Both the position numbers and the translations under genes were made by a program. From Herbaspirillum robiniae (lineage in GTDB: Bacteria > Pseudomonadota > Gammaproteobacteria > Burkholderiales > Burkholderiaceae_D): a stretch of 64,000 nt of DNA. The stretch is from contig NZ_NJGU01000001.1 of assembly GCF_002213415.1 (NCBI RefSeq), positions 1,080,857-1,144,856 of the forward strand. Reading direction: 5' to 3'. Within the stretch, counting starts at the first letter, position 1; every line of letters starts with the position of its first letter. A model generated the notes under the pieces. It saw only the letters and a program-made list of their open reading frames with translations. It was not told the DNA's origin and made no database searches. This document shows, in pieces, positions 51,693-61,121 of this stretch.

Positions 51693-53099
51693 ATGAACGA
51701 ATTCCTGCAAGCCTGCCGCGCCGCCATCGGCGCCGCGCACGTCCTCACCGAACCCGCCGACACCGCCGGCTACCTGACCGACCAGCGCGGGCGCTACACC
51801 GGCCGCGCGGTGGCCGTGCTGCGTCCGGCGGACACCGCCGAGACCGCCGCCATCGTCAGGCTGTGCGCGCAATACCGCGTACCGCTGGTACCGCAGGGCG
51901 GCAACACCGGACTGGTGCTGGGCAGCGTGCCCGACCAGGGCGGCACTGCCGCGGTGCTGTCGCTGCGGCGCCTGAACCGCATCCGCGCGGTCGATCCGGT
52001 CAACAACACCATGACGGTGGAAGCCGGCTGCGTGCTGCAGACCGTGCAGCAGGAGGCTGCCGCCGCCGCGCGCCTGTTCCCGCTCTCGCTTGCCGCGGAA
52101 GGCAGCTGCACCATCGGCGGCAACCTCTCCACCAACGCCGGCGGCACCGGGGTTCTGCGCTACGGCAACACGCGCGAGCTGTGCCTGGGGCTGGAAGTGG
52201 TCACCGCCCAGGGCGAGGTCATGAGCAGCCTCAAGGGCCTGCGCAAGGACAACACCGGCTACGACCTGCGCGACCTCTTCATCGGCGCCGAGGGCACGCT
52301 GGGCGTGATCACCGCCGCGGTGCTGAAACTGTTCCCGCAGCCGCGCGCGCAAGTCACCGCGCTGGCCGCGCTGAAAACGCCGGCGCAGGCGCTGCGGCTG
52401 CTGAACCTGGCGCAGTCGCGCTGCGGCCCGGCGCTGACGGGCTTCGAGCTGATGTCGGATTTCTGCCTGCAGCTGGTGGCCAAACACTTCACGGACCAGC
52501 GCCTGCCTTTCGCGCAGCGACACGCGCAATACGTGCTGCTGGAGCTGTCCGACAGCGAGTCGGAGGAGCATGCCCGCGGCATCTTCGAAGACGTCATCGG
52601 CAACGCGCTGGAACAAGGCATCATCGATGACGCCGTCATCGCCTCGTCGATTGCGCAGTCGAAATCGCTGTGGCAACTGCGTGAAAACATTTCGATGGCC
52701 CAGGCCCACGAAGGCAAGAACATCAAGCACGACATCTCGGTGCCGATCTCGCGCATCGCCGAGTTCATCGAGGTCACCGACCAGCTGGTGCAGCAAGCGT
52801 CGCCGGCCTGCCGCATGGTCACCTTCGGCCACCTGGGCGACGGCAACCTGCACTACAACGTCTCGCCGCCGGAAGGCGTGGCCGATACCGAATTCATCAG
52901 GCAGCAGCACGCCATCAACCTGGTGGTGCATGACAGCGTGGACCGTTTCGGCGGATCGATCTCGGCCGAACACGGGCTGGGCGCATTGAAGCGCGAAGAA
53001 ATCACGCGCTACAAGTCGCCGGTAGAACTCGCGCTCATGCGCACCATCAAACAGGCGCTGGATCCGCACAACCTGATGAATCCGGGCAAGGTCATCTGA
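51693..53099 (+). CDS. FAD-linked oxidase (D-2-hydroxyacid dehydrogenase family)
   Basis: The 468-residue flavoprotein has the PCMH-type FAD domain (VPLVPQGGNTGLVLGS, LSLRRLNRIRAVDPVNNTMTVEAG, GNLSTNAGGTGVLRYGNTREL) and the C-terminal oxidase domain. The latter ends in FGHLGDGNLHYN and GGSISAEHGLGALKREE, with the family metal and substrate residues. The family covers D-lactate, glycolate and D-2-hydroxyglutarate dehydrogenases; D-2-hydroxyglutarate or D-lactate dehydrogenase is the closest guess. It stands 73 bases after DUF2069, possibly in the same transcript. Confidence 0.92.
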   Translation: MNEFLQACRAAIGAAHVLTEPADTAGYLTDQRGRYTGRAVAVLRPADTAETAAIVRLCAQYRVPLVPQGGNTGLVLGSVPDQGGTAAVLSLRRLNRIRAVDPVNNTMTVEAGCVLQTVQQEAAAAARLFPLSLAAEGSCTIGGNLSTNAGGTGVLRYGNTRELCLGLEVVTAQGEVMSSLKGLRKDNTGYDLRDLFIGAEGTLGVITAAVLKLFPQPRAQVTALAALKTPAQALRLLNLAQSRCGPALTGFELMSDFCLQLVAKHFTDQRLPFAQRHAQYVLLELSDSESEEHARGIFEDVIGNALEQGIIDDAVIASSIAQSKSLWQLRENISMAQAHEGKNIKHDISVPISRIAEFIEVTDQLVQQASPACRMVTFGHLGDGNLHYNVSPPEGVADTEFIRQQHAINLVVHDSVDRFGGSISAEHGLGALKREEITRYKSPVELALMRTIKQALDPHNLMNPGKVI

Positions 53100-53208
53100 C
53101 CGAACCCGCCACGCCGGCGCCAGACCGGCAGGCGAAATCATCGATCGCGGCAGGGAGAACGGGCGCCGTCACGGCGCGCGCATCCTTTTTCTCCTGCCGC
53201 GAGTTTTC

Positions 53209-53646
53209 ATGATTGCATGCCTGCGTTTCCTGCTGATCCCCCTTGCCCTGTGCGCCGTCGCCCTGCCCTGCCGCGCCGCGCTCTACAAATGCACCGAAGG
53301 CGGCGCCACCGTCTACGCCGACCAGCCCTGCTCTGCTGCGCAGGCGCCGGCGATCACGCCAGCCCCGCTGCCCGTGGTGCCGGCGCTGAAGACACCTCCC
53401 GCGCCGCCACGCGCCAAGGCTGAAGCGGCGCCGGCCACGCGCCGCGACACCGGGCCGTCCAGGGCGGAAGCCGCCGCAAAGAAGAAATGCGACAAGCTCG
53501 CCCTGCGCCGCCGCTGGGCCGAGCAAGACCTGCAGGAGACGCGCTCACAGCCGCTGCGCGCACAGGACAAGCAGCTTGAAAACGCCCGCCGCAAGGCGCG
53601 CCGCGCCGACGAACAATACCGGCTGGAATGCCCTGCGCCGGCCTGA
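53209..53646 (+). CDS. DUF4124 periplasmic protein
   Basis: The 145-residue protein has a signal peptide (cut near CRA, residue 23) and then the DUF4124 motif ALYKCTEGGATVYADQPCS with a Cys pair. A Pro/Ala linker and a basic coiled-coil C-terminus (KKKCDKLALRRRWAEQDL) follow. DUF4124 proteins are small exported proteins of unknown function, common in beta- and gammaproteobacteria. It is separated by 109 bases from the oxidase gene and converges with the chemoreceptor gene. Confidence 0.88.
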   Translation: MIACLRFLLIPLALCAVALPCRAALYKCTEGGATVYADQPCSAAQAPAITPAPLPVVPALKTPPAPPRAKAEAAPATRRDTGPSRAEAAAKKKCDKLALRRRWAEQDLQETRSQPLRAQDKQLENARRKARRADEQYRLECPAPA

Positions 53647-53675
53647 CCCGGCGCGGCCGCCAACCCGCGCGACAA

Positions 53676-53709
53676 TAAAAAGAGCGGATGCCGTACGGGC
53701 CATCCGCTC
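53676..53709 (-). terminator. Terminator after the chemoreceptor gene
   Basis: GAGCGGATG (53682-53690) pairs with CATCCGCTC (53701-53709), the 10-base loop able to close further, followed on the minus strand by TTTTTATTG. Confidence 0.85.
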
Positions 53710-53777
53710 CAAACCTCCCCCTCAGGAGTTCCTTGCGATCCGCCTGCTGGCGAGGCGGACCTTCATTCTTCAACGCC

Positions 53778-55406
53778 TCACGGCAGGCGCGCCCGCTCCG
53801 GCGTGACGTCGATCACCTGCGATGCGCGCGGCGCGCCCAGCATCGCTTCGCCGCGCAGGTTGAACACGCTCACCAGCTGAGTCAGCTTGCCGGCCTGCTC
53901 CTGCAGGGATTGCGCGGCGGCAGCCGCCTGCTCGACCAGGGCGGCGTTTTGCTGGGTGTTTTCATCCATCTGCGTGATGGCGCGGTTGACTTCCTCGATG
54001 CCGGTGCTCTGCTCCTGACTGGCCGCGGTGATCTCCGCCATCACGTCGGTGACGCGGCGCACGCTGGCGACCACTTCATCCATGGTCTCGCCGGCCTGCG
54101 CCACCAGCTGGCTGCCGGCGCCGACCTTCTCGACCGAGTCGTCGATGAGCGATTTGATTTCCTTCGCCGCGGCCGCGGAACGCTGCGCCAGCGAACGCAC
54201 TTCCGACGCCACCACCGCAAAGCCGCGCCCCTGTTCGCCGGCCCGCGCGGCTTCCACCGCCGCGTTCAGCGCCAGGATATTGGTCTGGAAGGCGATACCG
54301 TCGATCACGCTGATGATGTCGACGATCTTGCGCGAAGAGTCATTGATGGACGCCATGGTCTGCACCACCTGGCTGACCACCGCGCCGCCCTGCTCCGCCA
54401 CTTCGGAGGCCGATGCCGCCAGCTGGTTGGCCTGGCGCGCGTTGTCGGCGTTCTGCTTGACGGTGGAGGTCAGCTGCTCCATGGCCGAGGCGGTTTCTTC
54501 CAGCGCGCCGGCCTGCTGCTCGGTGCGGCCCGACAGGTCGAGGTTGCCGTTGGCGATTTCCGACGATGCGGTATTGATGGTCTCGGTGCCCACGCGCACG
54601 TTGCTGACGATGTTGCGCAGGCTGGAATTCATGTCCTGCAGGGCCTGCAGCAGCTGGCCGGTTTCATCCTTGCCCTTGACCGCGATCTCCGCGGTCAGGT
54701 CGCCCTGCGCCACCTGCCGCGACACCTGCACGGCGGTGTTGAGCGGGCGGGTGATGCCCACTGTCAGGAACCACGCACAGGCGATGCCGAAGGCCAGCAC
54801 CAGCGCCTCCAGCACACTCAGCATCACCGCGCTCTGGGCGGCGATCTGCTCATTGGTTACGGCCAGTTCGTCCAGCGTCTTGCGCTGCAGGTTCATCAGC
54901 GCCTCCACGCCTTCCTGGTATGCCTTGGCGGCCGGCAGGTAGTCCTTTTCCAGCGCGACCTTGATCATCTCCTGGTCGGGATTGTCCTTGGCCTTTTCCT
55001 TGTAGATCACGTCCCGCGTGGAGAGATACTGCTTGCGCAGCGTGCCGGTGATCTTGGCGAAGAGCTGCTTTTCCTCTTCGCTCACCAGCAGCGCCTCGAC
55101 CTTTTTCTGCAGCTCGGTGGAGACGCGCGTGGCCTCATCGGTCTCGGGCTTGAAGAAAGCCGACAGCGACGTGTCGCTGCTCTTGGCCACCGCGGTGGCG
55201 CGGCGGATGCCGGCGTAGGTGTTGCGGTACCAGTCGGAGATGTAGCGTTCTTTGGCGATGGGCTTGTCCATCATCTGCTGCGTGCCCTGGGCCAGCGTCT
55301 GCAGCCGCCATACGCCGATGCCGGTGATGACGACCGACAGGCCGAGGATGATGGCGAAGCCCAATGCCAGGCGCTTGCCGATTTTCATATTGCCGATGAT
55401 GCTCAT
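53778..55406 (-). CDS. Methyl-accepting chemotaxis protein
   Basis: The 542-residue receptor has a first membrane helix (about 11-31), a periplasmic four-helix-bundle domain, a second helix (about 190-212), a HAMP domain beginning [19 protein letters not shown], and a signalling domain. The conserved hairpin tip is [31 protein letters not shown]. Four Gln/Glu-rich helices ([37 protein letters not shown]) are methylation regions. The C-terminal NWETF tether for CheR is absent. The ligand is not predictable. A second start at [11 protein letters not shown] (55388) is possible. Confidence 0.93.
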   Translation of the reverse strand: MSIIGNMKIGKRLALGFAIILGLSVVITGIGVWRLQTLAQGTQQMMDKPIAKERYISDWYRNTYAGIRRATAVAKSSDTSLSAFFKPETDEATRVSTELQKKVEALLVSEEEKQLFAKITGTLRKQYLSTRDVIYKEKAKDNPDQEMIKVALEKDYLPAAKAYQEGVEALMNLQRKTLDELAVTNEQIAAQSAVMLSVLEALVLAFGIACAWFLTVGITRPLNTAVQVSRQVAQGDLTAEIAVKGKDETGQLLQALQDMNSSLRNIVSNVRVGTETINTASSEIANGNLDLSGRTEQQAGALEETASAMEQLTSTVKQNADNARQANQLAASASEVAEQGGAVVSQVVQTMASINDSSRKIVDIISVIDGIAFQTNILALNAAVEAARAGEQGRGFAVVASEVRSLAQRSAAAAKEIKSLIDDSVEKVGAGSQLVAQAGETMDEVVASVRRVTDVMAEITAASQEQSTGIEEVNRAITQMDENTQQNAALVEQAAAAAQSLQEQAGKLTQLVSVFNLRGEAMLGAPRASQVIDVTPERARLP

Positions 55407-55696
55407 GTCCTCTCCCGTCTTGCGCCGGTCGTCGCCGGCGCGCCATGTCCTGATCTTGTCCGCCGTGGCGGCAGACGGCCCCGGCTCTTGCGGCTGGTGG
55501 CTCCCCTGGGCTCATCTTGCATCAAGCCGGATAAAACGATCGTTGGAATAACCGGCCCGGCATGGGCCAATTTGGAGGATGGAAAAGTCGACGGGAAGGC
55601 CGCTCCCTCGCGGTTTTCCGCCCGGGAAGCAAGGGCGCGCGAAAATGCTCCCGTGCGCCGGGAATATCACAAAAAATCAGGGATTTGTCAGCGGGT

Positions 55697-57790
55697 TCAG
55701 GCCTGGCGCGCGGCTTCCTGCAGCGGGCGAATTGCCTGCAGGAACTGCTCGGGCGGCATCGGCCGTCCCATCAGGTAGCCTTGCAGCGCATCGCAGCCCA
55801 CCGAGGTCAGGAAGTCCTGCTGCATCTCGGTCTCGACGCCTTCGGCGACGATGCGCAGGTTCAGCGTGCGGCCCAGCGCGACGATGGCCGAAACGATGGC
55901 GGCGTCCTCGGTGCCGTCCGACAGGTCACGCACGAAGCCGCGATCGATCTTGAGCTCGTTGGCCGGCAGGCGCTTCAGGTAGAGCAGGCTGGAGTAGCCG
56001 GTGCCGAAGTCGTCGATGGAAATGTCCACGCCCAGATCGGCGATCTTCTGCAGCGTCTGCATGCTGGCCGCGGTGTCGTGCATCGCGGTCGACTCGGTCA
56101 CTTCCAGCGTCAGGCAGCCGGCCGGCAGCTGGTGCTTTTCCAGCGCCGCCGTCACCACGTCGAGCAGGTGCGGATCGGCGAACTGCAGCGCCGACAGGTT
56201 GACCGCGATTTTCCAGTCCGAGTAACCGAGCTTGATCCACTCCTGCATCTGGCGGCAGGCTTCGTCCAGCACCCAGGCGCCGATCGGGATGATCAGGCCG
56301 GAGCGCTCGGCCAGCGCGATGAATTCGTCCGGGCCGACGATGCCGTGCACCGGATGCTGCCAGCGCAACAAGGCTTCGGCGCCCATCACCGGGCCGTCGG
56401 GGGAGCGGAACTTGGGCTGGTAGACCAGCCTGAACTGCTTGCGCTCCAGCGCCACGCGCAGGTCCTGCAGCCACTGCAACTGGTTGTGCGCGTTGGCGTT
56501 CATCGACGGTTCGAAGAAGTTGTAGCCGTTGCGGCCGCTGCGCTTGGTGTGATACATCGCGGCGTCGGCGTTGATCACCAGGTCGTGGCGCGTGCTGCCG
56601 TCTTCCGGATAGATGGCGATGCCCACGCTGGCCGACACGCGCAGCTCGTGCTTGTCCACCATGAACGGCTGGTTCACCACCTCGACCAGTTTTTCGGCCA
56701 CCGGCATGGCGTCGTCCGGCTTGACCAGGTCCACCAGGATCACGAATTCGTCGCCGCCCAGGCGCGCCACGGTGTCATGCGCGCGCATCGAGCCGGTCAG
56801 GCGCTCCGCCACTTCCACCAGCAGGCGGTCGCCGATATGGTGGCCCAGCGAATCGTTGATGGCCTTGAACCCGTCCAGGTCCATGAACATCAGCGCGAAG
56901 TGGCTGTTGCTGCGCGAAGCCTTGTTGATGGACTGGGTCAGGCGGTCTTCCAGCAACGTGCGGTTGGGCAGCTTGGTCAGGTGGTCGTGCAGCACCATCT
57001 GGGTCAGTTCCTCGTTGGCCTCGGCCAGCGAACGCGCCAGCTTGGCCGTGCGCGACTCCAGTCGCGCGTCCAGCACCGAGGTCAGCAGCGCGATGGTCAG
57101 CACCGCCAGGGTCACCACCACGATCAGGATCGCCAGCCAGCCCGGGCTCACGCCTTCGCGGGCGGCCATGCAGATCGCGCCCGTGCGGAAATTGGCGGCG
57201 GCCATGCCAGTGTAGTGCATACCGACGATGGCCACGCCCATCACCACCGACGCGCCGGCGCGCGCGGCTTTCACATGCGGGGTGTTCTTGCGCAGGCGGA
57301 AGGCGATCCACAGCGCCGCGGCAGAGGCCACGATGGCGATGGCCACCGAGGCCAGGAACAGCAGCGGATCGTAGTCGATGCCCGGGTTCATGCGCATGGC
57401 GGCCATGCCGGTGTAGTGCATGCCGGCGATGCCGATGCCCATGAACAGCGCGCTCTTGAGCAGGCGCCGCAGCGGCAGTTCGGGACGGCTCACGGTCCAC
57501 AGCGCATAACCGGAGACGGCGATGGCGATGGCCAGCGACAGCGCGGTGATCCAGGCGTCGTAGCCCAGCATGATGGGCAGGCGGAAGGCCAGCATGCCGA
57601 TGAAATGCATCGACCAGATGCCGATGCCCATGGCCACGGCGCCACCGGCCAGCCAGAAGCGGGCCGCCATCGAATGCAGGTTGCTGGTGGTGTTGATGCG
57701 CTCGGCCATGTCCAGCGCCGTATAGGAGGCGAGGATGGCGACCAGCAGGGAGACGACAACCAGCAGGCTGTCGTAAGTTGCGCTTAGCAT
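55697..57790 (-). CDS. MHYT-GGDEF-EAL cyclic-di-GMP signalling protein
   Basis: The 697-residue membrane protein starts with an MHYT sensor of seven helices carrying the motif three times (MHFIG at 61, MHYTG at 124 and 191). This type is thought to bind copper and sense oxygen, CO or NO. A GGDEF domain follows with an intact GGDEF at 345-349, then an EAL domain with EALLRW at 472-477, NLSALQF and DDFGTGYSS. Both enzymatic motifs are intact, so it could make or break c-di-GMP; the balance is unknown. It lies next to the chemoreceptor gene (290 bases away), both on the minus strand, fitting a motility or lifestyle control role. Confidence 0.94.
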   Translation of the reverse strand: MLSATYDSLLVVVSLLVAILASYTALDMAERINTTSNLHSMAARFWLAGGAVAMGIGIWSMHFIGMLAFRLPIMLGYDAWITALSLAIAIAVSGYALWTVSRPELPLRRLLKSALFMGIGIAGMHYTGMAAMRMNPGIDYDPLLFLASVAIAIVASAAALWIAFRLRKNTPHVKAARAGASVVMGVAIVGMHYTGMAAANFRTGAICMAAREGVSPGWLAILIVVVTLAVLTIALLTSVLDARLESRTAKLARSLAEANEELTQMVLHDHLTKLPNRTLLEDRLTQSINKASRSNSHFALMFMDLDGFKAINDSLGHHIGDRLLVEVAERLTGSMRAHDTVARLGGDEFVILVDLVKPDDAMPVAEKLVEVVNQPFMVDKHELRVSASVGIAIYPEDGSTRHDLVINADAAMYHTKRSGRNGYNFFEPSMNANAHNQLQWLQDLRVALERKQFRLVYQPKFRSPDGPVMGAEALLRWQHPVHGIVGPDEFIALAERSGLIIPIGAWVLDEACRQMQEWIKLGYSDWKIAVNLSALQFADPHLLDVVTAALEKHQLPAGCLTLEVTESTAMHDTAASMQTLQKIADLGVDISIDDFGTGYSSLLYLKRLPANELKIDRGFVRDLSDGTEDAAIVSAIVALGRTLNLRIVAEGVETEMQQDFLTSVGCDALQGYLMGRPMPPEQFLQAIRPLQEAARQA

Positions 57791-58277
57791 GGCAATCGGT
57801 GATGCGTAACAGAACGTTGGTTCGGCGGGAAATTCCAGGTTTGCGGAAATGGCAACAACCGCTCTTTACCCCAGGTTTTCCCTTCCCGGAAGGAAAACCA
57901 CCCCATATCAAAAACAAGTCCCAATCACGGTTGCTGGAAGCTTATTAGGCGCGCCATTCTGCCACAATCAGGAAATACCCGTGGTCGATTGTCACTATGA
58001 CAATTTTTTCCTCCCTCCTTTCCTCCCGGCCATCGCCGGATGCGAGTACGGCAACTTTATTGACGGCAATTGATCTGTCAGCAGGCAGGCGCTTTACAAG
58101 AATCAAGAATCGCACCAATCTGCCTGCAGCGGCGTAGCCGCATCTTCACCGGAGATACGCCGACGGGCATTGGCCTGGCGCACCGCGCCGGCCCGATGCC
58201 CGGCTTCACATTTCAGACGCTGCTTCATTCAATTTAGTTAACGGCCAAAACCAATACCAACTTTATTCAGGACAATA
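57791..58277. other. Divergent intergenic region between the c-di-GMP gene and pldA
   Basis: The 487 bases include AT-rich stretches near 57990-58080 and 58215-58265 and must hold both promoters. I see no gene, strong inverted repeat or clear -35/-10 pair. AGGAC at 58269-58273 is the pldA ribosome binding site. Confidence 0.4.
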
Positions 58278-59597
58278 ATGCGCCGCGCCCACGCCCTTCC
58301 CCATTTCCGCCCGTCCCCCGTTTCGCTCGCCTGTGCGCTGTGCGCCGCCTCGCTCCTGCTCGCCGTCCCCGATGCGGCGCAGGCGGGCGTCTCGATGCTG
58401 CAGCCGCCCAAGCGGGTGGACGCCACCAAGCCGCTGGAACTGACGCTGCTGGTCAGCGAGGATGAGCAGTCCGAACGCACCTACCGCTTGCCGCCGACCA
58501 TCATGGTGGCCGCCTCGGCCGACATGATCCCGCCGGTGCAGATCGCCCTGCAACGCGACGGCACGGACCAGGACGGCCAGGTGACGCTGAAGAAAGGGGA
58601 ATTCCGCAAGGTGCGCTACCACGGCATGCTGCCCAACCGGCTGCGCGGCATGGTGCGCATCGAACCCATCGGCATCGACGCCTCCCCGGTGCTGGTCGCG
58701 GTCGTGCGCCCGGACCCCAGCCTGCCGCCGCTGGCCCCCTCGCCTGACCTGCTCAACGTACCGCTGGCGGACTCCTCCAGCAAGGTGGCCCCGGTCGCGC
58801 CGTCGGCCTCGGTCGCCACGCCCGGCGCCAATGCGTCGCCGGTCGCCAGCGCGCCGGCGGCGGAAGACATCCTGTCCAACAGCAGTCGGCTCTCGTTCAA
58901 CGAGCCGATGTATTTCCAGATCGGCAACAGCGGCGACAACACCAATGCCAAGTTCCAGCTCAGCTTCAAGTTCCGCCTGTTCGTGCCGGACGACCCGCGC
59001 TCGAAGAGCCTGCTGGACAACCTCTACTTCGGTTACACGCAATTCTCCCTGTGGGACCTGTCGGCGCCGTCGGCCCCGTTCCGCGACACCAGCTATCGCC
59101 CGAGCGTGTTCTATTACCTGCCCGACGTCGGCATCCAGAATCGCGTGTTCAGCCGCATCGGCATCGCCACCGGCCTGGAGCACGAATCCAACGGCAAAGA
59201 CGGCGCCGAATCGCGCAGCATCAACACCTACTTCATCCAGCCCACGCTCAACGTCGGCAACCTCAACGACTACCACCTGACGGTGTCGCCCAAGGTCTAC
59301 GCCTACCTCGGCCCCACCCGCGACAACCCCGACATCGGCGCCTACCGCGGCCACATGGACCTGAAGCTGGCCTACGGCAAACCCGACGGCTGGGAGCTGG
59401 CCACCACGCTGCGCCGGGGCAACGGCAACCATAACGGCAGCACCGACACCCAGGTCTCCTACCCGATATCCAAGCTCATTCCCGGTACCGCCGGCTACCT
59501 GGTGGCGAGCTATTTCTACGGCTACGGCGAGAGCCTGCTGACCTACAACCAGAAGGAACATCCGCAGTTCCGCATCGGCTACGCGCTGTGGCGATGA
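58278..59597 (+). CDS. pldA: Outer membrane phospholipase A (PldA/OMPLA) with an N-terminal extension
   Basis: The 439-residue protein is exported (signal to about residue 36) and ends in the OMPLA barrel. The catalytic HxSNG appears as GLEHESNGKDG, with H302 and S304 matching the His and Ser of the E. coli enzyme, and the barrel ends with the aromatic residue WR. The enzyme is about 289 residues in E. coli. The extra N-terminal part (about 37-200) is a beta-rich domain plus a Pro/Ala/Ser linker of no known function to me. It hydrolyses phospholipids when outer-membrane asymmetry is lost. Confidence 0.9.
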   Translation: MRRAHALPHFRPSPVSLACALCAASLLLAVPDAAQAGVSMLQPPKRVDATKPLELTLLVSEDEQSERTYRLPPTIMVAASADMIPPVQIALQRDGTDQDGQVTLKKGEFRKVRYHGMLPNRLRGMVRIEPIGIDASPVLVAVVRPDPSLPPLAPSPDLLNVPLADSSSKVAPVAPSASVATPGANASPVASAPAAEDILSNSSRLSFNEPMYFQIGNSGDNTNAKFQLSFKFRLFVPDDPRSKSLLDNLYFGYTQFSLWDLSAPSAPFRDTSYRPSVFYYLPDVGIQNRVFSRIGIATGLEHESNGKDGAESRSINTYFIQPTLNVGNLNDYHLTVSPKVYAYLGPTRDNPDIGAYRGHMDLKLAYGKPDGWELATTLRRGNGNHNGSTDTQVSYPISKLIPGTAGYLVASYFYGYGESLLTYNQKEHPQFRIGYALWR

Positions 59598-59625
59598 GCC
59601 CCGTGGCCGGGCCGGCGACGTAAAA

Positions 59626-59654
59626 AAACGGGGATGACGATGTCATCCCCGTTT
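59626..59654. terminator. Bidirectional terminator between pldA and the reductase gene
   Basis: A perfect 13-bp stem, AAACGGGGATGAC / GTCATCCCCGTTT with loop GAT, has an A-run on the left and a T-containing tail on the right. It serves both convergent genes. Confidence 0.88.
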
Positions 59655-59678
59655 CTGGTTGTGCAGCTCGACCAGGCT

Positions 59679-61046
59679 TCAGGCCACCGGCGTACGCATC
59701 GTCACGAACTCTTCCGCCGAGGTCGGGTGGATGCCGATGGTCATGTCGAACTGCGCCTTGGTGGCGCCGCATTGCAGCGCCACGGCGAAGCCCTGGATCA
59801 CCTCGCCGGCGTCGCTGCCGACCATGTGCACGCCGAGCACGCGGTCGGTCTTCGCGTCCACCACCAGCTTCATGAAGGTGCGTTCGGTGTTGCGCGAGAG
59901 CGTGTTCTTGAGCGGCTTGAAATCGGTCTTGAAGATCTTCACCTCGCCGACTTCCTTGCGCGCCTCCTCCTCGGTCAGGCCCACGGTGCCGATGTTGGGA
60001 TGGCTGAACACCGCGGTCGGAATATTGCGGTAGGACATGACGCGCTCGCCGCGGCCGTACAGGCGCGCCACCACCACCATCGCCTCGGCCAGCGCCACCG
60101 GCGTCAGCGCCACGCGGTCGATCACGTCGCCCACGGCGAGGATGGACGGCACGTTGCTCTCGAAGTTGTCGTTGACCTTGATGGCGCCGTTCTTCTCCAG
60201 CGTCACGCCGGCCCGCTCCAGGCCCAGCCTTGCGGTATTGGGCGTGCGGCCGGTGGCAAACAGCACGCACTCGGCCTCGAGACTCTCGCCGTTGGTCAGG
60301 CGCACGGTCTTGGCGACCTGCTCGCCGGCCTGCGGCGCCGCCAGCGATTCGATGTTGGCGTTGAACACCAGCTTGATGCCCTTCTTGGACATCTCGTCGG
60401 CCAGGTGCACGCCGAGGTCGGCGTCCATGCTGCGCAGCAGGCGGTCGCGGCGATACACCAGCGTGACCTGCGTGCCCAGGCCGTTGAGGATAGAGGCCAG
60501 CTCCACGGCGATGTAGCCGCCGCCCAGCACCACCGCGCGTTTGGGCAGGGCCTTCAGGTGGAAGAAATCGTCGGAGGTGATGCCCAGCTCCTTGCCGGGG
60601 ATCTCGGGCTTGTCGGGATGGCCGCCGGTGGCCACTAGGATGTGTTTGGCGGTGAAGCGCTGGCCGTCGACGTTGACGGTGTGCGCGTCCTCCACGGTGG
60701 CAAAGCCCCGGTGCAGGGCCACGTTGGCGCCGTCCAGCAGGCGCTTGTAGATGTCGTTCAGGTGCGCGATCTCGCGGTCCTTGTTGGCGATCAGCGTGGA
60801 CCAGTCGAACGTCGGCTGCGCGCCCAGCGTCCAGCCGTAGCCGGCGGCGTCGGCGAAGTCGCCGTGATAGTGGGCGCTGTAGGACATCAGCTTCTTGGGA
60901 ATGCAGCCGACGTTGACGCAGGTGCCGCCCAGATCGCCCTTCTCGGCCAGTCCCACGCGGGCGCCGGCCTGGCCGGCGAAGCGCGCGGCGCGCACGCCGC
61001 CGGAGCCGCCGCCGATGGTAAAGAGGTCATAGTCGTATTGGCTCAT
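59679..61046 (-). CDS. gor: Glutathione-disulfide reductase
   Basis: The 455-residue flavoenzyme has the FAD loop TIGGGSGGVRAARFA and the redox-active disulfide GGTCVNVGCIPKK. The NADPH domain is VLGGGYIAVELASI with an arginine pair RRDR downstream, and SHPNIGTVGLTEEEA and GIHPTSAEEFVTM lie in the interface domain. The last motif holds the catalytic His-Glu. The Arg residues after the Rossmann motif and the length fit glutathione reductase rather than lipoamide dehydrogenase. GGAGAA precedes ATG 61046. Confidence 0.93.
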   Translation of the reverse strand: MSQYDYDLFTIGGGSGGVRAARFAGQAGARVGLAEKGDLGGTCVNVGCIPKKLMSYSAHYHGDFADAAGYGWTLGAQPTFDWSTLIANKDREIAHLNDIYKRLLDGANVALHRGFATVEDAHTVNVDGQRFTAKHILVATGGHPDKPEIPGKELGITSDDFFHLKALPKRAVVLGGGYIAVELASILNGLGTQVTLVYRRDRLLRSMDADLGVHLADEMSKKGIKLVFNANIESLAAPQAGEQVAKTVRLTNGESLEAECVLFATGRTPNTARLGLERAGVTLEKNGAIKVNDNFESNVPSILAVGDVIDRVALTPVALAEAMVVVARLYGRGERVMSYRNIPTAVFSHPNIGTVGLTEEEARKEVGEVKIFKTDFKPLKNTLSRNTERTFMKLVVDAKTDRVLGVHMVGSDAGEVIQGFAVALQCGATKAQFDMTIGIHPTSAEEFVTMRTPVA

Positions 61047-61121
61047 TTCTTCTCCATTCGCTTTGTTGTTGCCGCATGTTGCATGTTCTTGCGCGCCATC
61101 GGCTGTCGCATCGTCTTGCCG

